Both the position numbers and the translations under genes were made by a program. Shown here piece after piece: positions 43,640-48,918 of a DNA stretch of 48,918 nucleotides. The stretch's first letter is position 1. Each line of letters starts with the position of its first letter. The notes under the pieces were generated by a model. The model had not been told where the DNA came from, searched no databases, and saw only the letters and a program-made list of their open reading frames with translations. The stretch comes from Alteromonadaceae bacterium. GTDB taxonomy: Bacteria > Pseudomonadota > Gammaproteobacteria > Enterobacterales > Alteromonadaceae. Location of the stretch: contig JABXHM010000013.1 of NCBI GenBank assembly GCA_013373625.1, positions 1 to 48,918 of the forward strand, in the 5' to 3' direction.

Positions 43640-45880
43640 ATGAGTATCAGAACAAGTTTAAAGAAAGTATTACCTCCAATTTCAATTACAGAGCAGGAAG
43701 CACTTGATGCCGGCGACATTTGGTTAGAGTCGTCTATTTATCGGGGCGTGCCTGATATGGAGGCACTGCGTCACGTACCTCAGGCTAAACTGAGTGCTGA
43801 TGAGCAGGCTTTCCTTGATGGGCCTGTACAGAAATTATTAACCATGGTTGATGACTTTGAATTAGGCAATTCAAAGCATATCCCCCAGCATATTCTCGAT
43901 TTTCTTGGTGAGAACCGCTTCTTCTCAATGATCATTCCAAAGAAGTTTGGCGGTCTGGAGTTTAGCCCCTACGCTAACTCAACCATTGTTGCCACCATTG
44001 CCGCTAAAAGTGGGGCCTTAGCCGTTACCGTTATGGTGCCTAATTCATTAGGTCCAGGCGAGTTACTGATGCATTATGGCACAACTGCCCAGCAAGACTA
44101 CTGGCTGCCTCGCTTGTCTGTAGGTAAAGACATTCCCTGCTTTGCCCTGACCAGCCCTGAGGCCGGTTCTGACGCCGGAGGCATTCCTGATGCCGCTATT
44201 GTTACAAAAGGCGAATGGAACGGTGAAGAAGTCATCGGTCTGTCTGTTAGCTGGGACAAGCGATACATTACCCTGGCACCGATCGCGACAGTATTGGGTT
44301 TGGCCTTTAAAGTTTTCGATCCGGATCAACTACTCGGCGATAAACTAGAACTGGGCATTACCTGTGCCCTGCTGCCTAAGTCTCACCCTGGCGTGGAATT
44401 AGGCAACCGTCACGACCCAATGGGCGTAAAGTTCTATAACGGTACTACTCGCGGCCAAAACGTATTTATTCCAATGGACTTCATTATTGGTGGTCAGAAA
44501 AACATAGGGCGCGGTTGGCAAATGCTGGTGAGTTGCCTGGGTGCAGGCCGCGGTATTTCATTACCGGCAATGGGCACTGCAACCGCACAAAGCGCTTTAA
44601 AATCGACCGCGGAATACGCATTTGTCCGTGAGCAATTTGGCTTACCCATTGGCCGTTTCGAAGGTATTCAGGAAAAGCTGGCCGAAATTGCGGGTAAAAC
44701 CTTCCTGTGCGAATCAATGCGAGTTCTGACTACCGAAGGGCTGGGCCAAGGCTTAAAACCATCAGTTGTTACCGCTATCGCCAAATACCATATGACCGAA
44801 ATTGGTCGCGATGTCATGAATGCAGCGATGGACGTGCAGGCTGGTAAGGCTATTCAGCGTGGTCCGCAAAACACATTAGCCGCAGGTTATTCAGCGCTGC
44901 CAATCGCCATTACGGTTGAAGGTGCAAATATTCTTACCCGTAACCTGATGATTTTTGGTCAGGGCGCTATGCGCTGTCACCCCCATCTTAAAGAAATGGT
45001 CGATCTGATACACAGTGACGACAATAAAGCAGACGCACAATTTAATAAGGTGTTGCGTAAAACCGTTAGTTTCAGTGTTAAAAACGCGTTCCGCAGTTTG
45101 TCAAAAAGCTACCTGCCCTTCACCAGAGGTGCAGAATCCAGCTTGCCAGAAGTACGTGTTTACGAGAAACGCCTCAACGCGTTATCTGCAAAACTGGCGC
45201 CTATGGCAGATTTATCGCTGGCAGTGTTAGGCGGTGATCTTAAGAAAGCAGAATTACTGTCGGCGCGCTTGGGTGACATAATGAGCTACCTTTACGGCGC
45301 AATGGCCTCAATCCGTTTCTATGAGCAACGCGTTGAAGACCGTCAGCAAGCTAAACCGTATTTTGACTACGCAATGCAGTGGTCACTGCAGCAAGCTGAG
45401 CAAGCACTGGTTAATTTTGTACGCAACTTCCCGAATACAGCAACGCGGGGGTTGATGCGATTACTGACTAACACATACAGTGGCAGCGTAAGCACTATTA
45501 GTGATGATTTGGTTCGCGAACTATCTCTGGCTGCGCTACAGGATAACAGTGTTAAGGCACAACTGACCCACTTAGTTAAACCTATCGCTGGCGATGGCAA
45601 CGACATTAACGAGCAGGCGTTTAAAGCGAAGCATAAAGTGCTGCCACTACTAAGCAAAGTGCAAAAAGCACTACGCCAAGAGCCGGTTGTCCCCTTTATT
45701 TCGTTCGAGCATGCCCTCAATAAACTGCAGGAACGCGGTGTTATTGATGCACAGCAAGCTGCTGACTTGCATGACTATAATGAAAAGCGCAAGTTGGCAA
45801 TCAGGGTAGATGAGTTTACGTTTGATTTAGATTTAGTCGCACCTGAAGTAAGCACTGAATCAACAAAAGACGCAGCATAA
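43640..45880 (+). CDS. fadE: Long-chain acyl-CoA dehydrogenase (FadE type)
   Basis: 746 residues. The acyl-CoA dehydrogenase core covers about 70-460: FFSMIIPKKFGGLEFSP, FALTSPEAGSDAGGIPD (FAD and substrate loop), GRGWQMLVSCLGAGRGISLP, FGLPIGRFEGIQEKLAEIAG and LTRNLMIFGQGAMRCHPHL. The C-terminal ~270 residues are the DUF1974 extension found only in FadE. It catalyses the first oxidation of fatty-acid beta-oxidation. E. coli FadE has 814 residues with an N-terminal membrane segment; this protein lacks that part. It has a FadR-like site upstream and a strong terminator downstream, so it is a single-gene unit. Confidence 0.94.
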   Translation: MSIRTSLKKVLPPISITEQEALDAGDIWLESSIYRGVPDMEALRHVPQAKLSADEQAFLDGPVQKLLTMVDDFELGNSKHIPQHILDFLGENRFFSMIIPKKFGGLEFSPYANSTIVATIAAKSGALAVTVMVPNSLGPGELLMHYGTTAQQDYWLPRLSVGKDIPCFALTSPEAGSDAGGIPDAAIVTKGEWNGEEVIGLSVSWDKRYITLAPIATVLGLAFKVFDPDQLLGDKLELGITCALLPKSHPGVELGNRHDPMGVKFYNGTTRGQNVFIPMDFIIGGQKNIGRGWQMLVSCLGAGRGISLPAMGTATAQSALKSTAEYAFVREQFGLPIGRFEGIQEKLAEIAGKTFLCESMRVLTTEGLGQGLKPSVVTAIAKYHMTEIGRDVMNAAMDVQAGKAIQRGPQNTLAAGYSALPIAITVEGANILTRNLMIFGQGAMRCHPHLKEMVDLIHSDDNKADAQFNKVLRKTVSFSVKNAFRSLSKSYLPFTRGAESSLPEVRVYEKRLNALSAKLAPMADLSLAVLGGDLKKAELLSARLGDIMSYLYGAMASIRFYEQRVEDRQQAKPYFDYAMQWSLQQAEQALVNFVRNFPNTATRGLMRLLTNTYSGSVSTISDDLVRELSLAALQDNSVKAQLTHLVKPIAGDGNDINEQAFKAKHKVLPLLSKVQKALRQEPVVPFISFEHALNKLQERGVIDAQQAADLHDYNEKRKLAIRVDEFTFDLDLVAPEVSTESTKDAA

Positions 45881-45900
45881 TAACGCGTGAAAAGATGCAG

Positions 45901-45928
45901 GCCGGGCCATCGATCGCCCGGCTTTTTT
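45901..45928 (+). terminator. Rho-independent terminator after fadE
   Basis: A perfect 7-bp GC stem (GCCGGGC/GCCCGGC) with an 8-base loop is followed by six T. It lies 20 bases after the fadE stop. Confidence 0.95.
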
Positions 45929-46074
45929 ATGTCTGCTGGAAAATAAAACTTCTTGCAAAATAGTGCTTAAAACATAACACTGTCGATTAATTGCACGGAG
46001 CCTCAGACAGACTTAGAAACCCATGTCGGTACGTATGCTCCATTCTTACTATTGACTATTAGCAGTAAGCAACT

Positions 46075-48093
46075 ATGCCCCAATCACCAGCACCCGATGT
46101 GCTTTATTCAAAGACCAGGGAAGTCGTTGAGCTACTTTATCGGAACAGTTTTAGTGGTCTTATCGTAACACTGTTGGGTGTGAGCGTACTGGCATTTGGT
46201 TTCGGCACACCAAAAGACAGCAACATCAAACTTACGTTATGGGGGCTAATGGTTTTAGTCTGCCTGATCCGCGGGTTCGATAGCGCCTATTGGTATTTAC
46301 ATCTGCGTAAAAGTCAGTACAACGCTCGCTGGCCACTATTCAGGTTTGTCGGTGGCACCACAATAACCGCTTGCCTGTGGGCGACGTATGTCGTTGGCTT
46401 ATATCCTCACATGTCGCTACCTGAGCTCTCCACTTCAATGATCATCATCTCGGCAATGGCTGGCGGTGCAGCCACTATTTTAGCGCCTTATTTACCGATT
46501 GTCTGGCTATACACCACGTTGATGATCCTGCCTTTGGCATTACGCGCACTGTTTGATTCTCACCCGGACTTTAACCTCATAGGTATGCTGGGAATTGTAT
46601 TTTGGATAGCGATGATGAACGCAGCCAAAAAGGCGAATAAGTTTATCTGCCAGGCTATTGATATCAAATATCAAAAAGAAGAGCTTGTGTCGCTGATGCG
46701 GCAGGAGCGCAATGAGGTTAACCGCGTAAATCAGGAGTTAGTTGAGGCTAATAAAAAACTCGATAACGCCAACAACAGCCTTGAACAAAAAGTAGAGCGA
46801 CGAACTGCTGCGTTGCACAAGTTATCGAACATCGATCCATTGACCGGCTTACTTAACCGCACCGGTTTCATGCTGCATTTTAATGAATTAATAAAAAATT
46901 CAACCATTAATCAATATCGTATGGCAGTATTATTTATCGATTTAGATGGCTTCAAACAGATCAACGATAGTCTGGGCCACAAAGCAGGCGATATCGTTTT
47001 ATCAGAGGTGTCTGACAAACTGGTACAATATTGCGAACAAGACTGTATAGGACGCTGGGGCGGTGATGAATTTATTATACTCTTACCCCATGCCGACGCA
47101 GAATCTGCCAGCGCCATTGCACTCGCCATCGCCAGCAGCCTGACTAACCTCAATCCCATCAACGAAAGTAAAGTATCTCTTGGCGCAACAATCGGCATAT
47201 CGGTGTACCCAACCGATAGCGACGATCCGGCAACACTGATCCAATTAGCCGATCTCACTATGTATCATCAAAAGAACACGGCACCCGGTAAGGTTGGTCT
47301 TTACAGCGAGGCTTTGTATGAAAGAATGCATCACGATCAGCAGCTTAGAGAAGGCTTATGGCAAGCGATTGATAAACACGAGCTATCGGTTATGTACCAA
47401 CCAATTATCGATCTTGAGAGTAATGACTTATGGGCAGTTGAGGCGCTGGCTCGGTGGCACTTTGATGGTAACTGGATCCGCCCTGATGAATTTATCCCTT
47501 TAGCCGAACAAAGCGGTGCGATAAACGCCATAGGTAACTGGATCATGCACAGGGCTTGTATCGATGCGGCACAATGGGAATGTAAGAATATTGGCGTATC
47601 GATAAATGTTTCTGTTCTACAACTGCTCAACGAGAGCTTTATCACTCAGGTAGACAGAGCACTAAGTAGTTCAGGTCTGTCACCTGAACGGCTTCACCTT
47701 GAGGTAACCGAGTCTATCTTCGCCGACGACACCGCAGTGCTGACTGCGCGCATCAATGCCCTTAAATCGCGCAATATTAAAGTGGCAATCGACGACTTCG
47801 GTACAGGGTTTTCTTCTCTGAAACTGTTGCAGTCTCTTGATTTTGATCTCATCAAAATAGATAAGTCTTTCGTAACCAAACTAACCGATTGCAACGATAC
47901 AATCGTGAAAGCAACTTTATTAATGGCAAAAGAGTTTGGCTGTAAAACGGTCGCAGAGGGAGTTGAAACCGAAGAGCAGGCATCTTTACTAAAAACAATG
48001 GGCGTCGATTATCTGCAAGGTTATTTATTTGCTCGCCCGCTAAAGAAAAAAGATTTTGATGAATGGTATACTCACTGGCAAAAGAATAAATAA
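46075..48093 (+). CDS. Membrane GGDEF-EAL protein (c-di-GMP synthesis/breakdown)
   Basis: 672 residues. Residues about 25-185 hold 5-6 membrane helices as a sensory region, then a coiled coil at about 200-245 ([20 protein letters not shown]). The GGDEF domain has an intact GGDEF (329-333), but the RxxD inhibitory site is CEQD, lacking the Arg. The EAL domain has E456-A-L458, [37 protein letters not shown] and [10 protein letters not shown], so the phosphodiesterase residues are all present. Either or both activities may work. Such proteins often control EPS and motility. The tdk gene starts 8 bases later. The ribosome site is weak. Confidence 0.93.
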   Translation: MPQSPAPDVLYSKTREVVELLYRNSFSGLIVTLLGVSVLAFGFGTPKDSNIKLTLWGLMVLVCLIRGFDSAYWYLHLRKSQYNARWPLFRFVGGTTITACLWATYVVGLYPHMSLPELSTSMIIISAMAGGAATILAPYLPIVWLYTTLMILPLALRALFDSHPDFNLIGMLGIVFWIAMMNAAKKANKFICQAIDIKYQKEELVSLMRQERNEVNRVNQELVEANKKLDNANNSLEQKVERRTAALHKLSNIDPLTGLLNRTGFMLHFNELIKNSTINQYRMAVLFIDLDGFKQINDSLGHKAGDIVLSEVSDKLVQYCEQDCIGRWGGDEFIILLPHADAESASAIALAIASSLTNLNPINESKVSLGATIGISVYPTDSDDPATLIQLADLTMYHQKNTAPGKVGLYSEALYERMHHDQQLREGLWQAIDKHELSVMYQPIIDLESNDLWAVEALARWHFDGNWIRPDEFIPLAEQSGAINAIGNWIMHRACIDAAQWECKNIGVSINVSVLQLLNESFITQVDRALSSSGLSPERLHLEVTESIFADDTAVLTARINALKSRNIKVAIDDFGTGFSSLKLLQSLDFDLIKIDKSFVTKLTDCNDTIVKATLLMAKEFGCKTVAEGVETEEQASLLKTMGVDYLQGYLFARPLKKKDFDEWYTHWQKNK

Positions 48094-48101
48094 AACTCAC
48101 C

Positions 48102-48698
48102 ATGGCGCAACTCTATTTTTATTACTCCGCAATGAATGCGGGAAAATCGACATCCTTACTCCAATCGGCCTATAACTATCGTGAACGGGGTATGCACCCG
48201 TTAATCTTTACAGCGGCCTTTGATGATCGTTATGGCACTGGCAAAGTCGCATCGCGAATTGGTTTGCAAGCCGATGCTCAGTTGTACAATAAAGGTGATA
48301 ACTTGCTGGCTACCATCTCGGCATTGCACGCCAAGCAGTACGTTGACTGTGTATTCATTGACGAAGCCCAGTTTTTAACCAAAGAACAAGTTTATCAATT
48401 AATTGAAGTGGTTGATGAACTGGACATTCCGGTTTTAGCCTATGGCTTACGCACCGACTTTTTAGGTGACACCTTTACCGGTAGTCATTACCTGTTAGCC
48501 TGGGCCGATAAACTGTTCGAGCTAAAAACGGTTTGCCATTGCGGACGCAAAGCAAATTTTGTCGTGCGTATTGATGAAAATGGCTCAGCAGTCACCAGTG
48601 GCGCCCAGGTTGAAATCGGCGGCAACGACCGCTACGAGTCTATGTGCCGCAAGCATTTTAAAGCGCTGGTATGGAATAAGCGCAATGAAAATATTTAA
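48102..48698 (+). CDS. tdk: Thymidine kinase (type II)
   Basis: 198 residues, near the E. coli length. P-loop SAMNAGKST lies at 9-17, and the catalytic DEAQF motif is at 87-91 (E88). The lasso region has [21 protein letters not shown], and the zinc ribbon uses C145, C147, C182 and H185. It phosphorylates thymidine for salvage. It begins 8 bases after the GGDEF-EAL gene and may be cotranscribed with it. Confidence 0.96.
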   Translation: MAQLYFYYSAMNAGKSTSLLQSAYNYRERGMHPLIFTAAFDDRYGTGKVASRIGLQADAQLYNKGDNLLATISALHAKQYVDCVFIDEAQFLTKEQVYQLIEVVDELDIPVLAYGLRTDFLGDTFTGSHYLLAWADKLFELKTVCHCGRKANFVVRIDENGSAVTSGAQVEIGGNDRYESMCRKHFKALVWNKRNENI

Positions 48699-48832
48699 AC
48701 GTTAATCGCCAATTCAAACCCACAGACATTGGACTTTGTCGCATTAAGCATTGACATTGGTCCCAGCGCACTGCAAATTGAATAAAATATTCCGCTCTCA
48801 GGGCATAATAAGCAATAATACAGGGAGTCGCT

Positions 48833-48918
48833 ATGATCACATTGCGCATAAAACACATTTTCGCCAGTCTGATGTTAAGTACTACCACCGCCTGTGCCGC
48901 GCCACCAGAGCAGTTAGC
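48833..48918 (+). CDS. Start of a secreted or lipoprotein gene, cut by the window end
   Basis: 28 codons from ATG 48833, preceded by an AGGGAG ribosome site about 6 bases upstream. The fragment MITLRIKHIFASLMLSTTTA followed by CAAPPEQL is a signal peptide: a basic start and a hydrophobic core, then a Cys that could be a lipobox (TTAC is not a good match) or lie near an ordinary cleavage site. The rest of the protein is outside the window, so no function can be given. Confidence 0.6.
   Translation, partial: MITLRIKHIFASLMLSTTTACAAPPEQL

Noticed and set aside
1..48918. Looked for CRISPR arrays, tRNA or rRNA genes, insertion sequences and phage genes
   Set aside because: No regularly spaced repeats, no transposase or integrase signature and no recognisable RNA gene was seen; RNA genes were judged by eye only.

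Overview
The window looks like a chromosomal segment of a marine gammaproteobacterium of the Alteromonadales (Alteromonas-like). This is inferred from the housekeeping genes (hldE and glnE close together, a DUF3081 protein, a FadE-type acyl-CoA dehydrogenase, tdk, an LpxL-type acyltransferase) and from the moderate GC content. No database search was run. Family names, including TIGRFAM names, are recalled from protein signatures.

About two thirds of the window (99-34397) is one large exopolysaccharide (EPS) locus of the exosortase A (XrtA/EpsH) type. It has three transcription blocks. Block 1 (99-8230, + strand) holds a FemAB-like/beta-propeller fusion, an ATP-grasp/low-molecular-weight tyrosine phosphatase fusion, GmhB, a WalW-like deacetylase-family protein, a GT2 glycosyltransferase, a sulfotransferase and a GT-B glycosyltransferase. 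Block 2 (28385 down to 8472, - strand) is a tightly packed run. It starts with the initiating sugar-phosphate transferase and continues with a polysaccharide deacetylase, FemAB protein, exosortase A, GT, asparagine-synthase-like amidotransferase, GT, the heptose enzymes HddA-GmhA-HddC and two GT4 enzymes. After a 136-bp break come a GT2, two beta-helix proteins, a 28-residue membrane peptide, an O-antigen-ligase-like protein and a Wzx-like flippase. Block 3 (28551-33253, + strand, divergent from block 2) is the export machine: Wza-like lipoprotein, Wzz-like chain-length protein, tyrosine autokinase and outer-membrane beta-barrel. The XrtA-associated ATPase follows convergently.

Together these genes give a Wzx/Wzy-style pathway. 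A lipid-linked sugar is started by the TIGR03013-type transferase and extended by seven recognisable glycosyltransferases. GDP-D-glycero-alpha-D-manno-heptose is the likely special donor (GmhA, HddA, GmhB, HddC). Candidate tailoring enzymes are deacetylases, FemAB-like transferases, an ATP-grasp ligase, an amidotransferase, a sulfotransferase and beta-helix proteins. The product is then flipped, polymerised and exported. The kinase has its likely opposing phosphatase fused to an ATP-grasp ligase. No PEP-CTERM substrate for the exosortase is visible in the window.

From 34525 to the end the genes are mostly core metabolism: hldE (ADP-heptose), a GIY-YIG protein, a DUF350 membrane protein, glnE, a TcpQ-like protein, an LpxL-type acyltransferase, DUF3081, a small outer-membrane barrel, fadE with a strong terminator and a FadR-like site, a GGDEF-EAL protein, tdk and the start of a secreted protein cut by the window edge.
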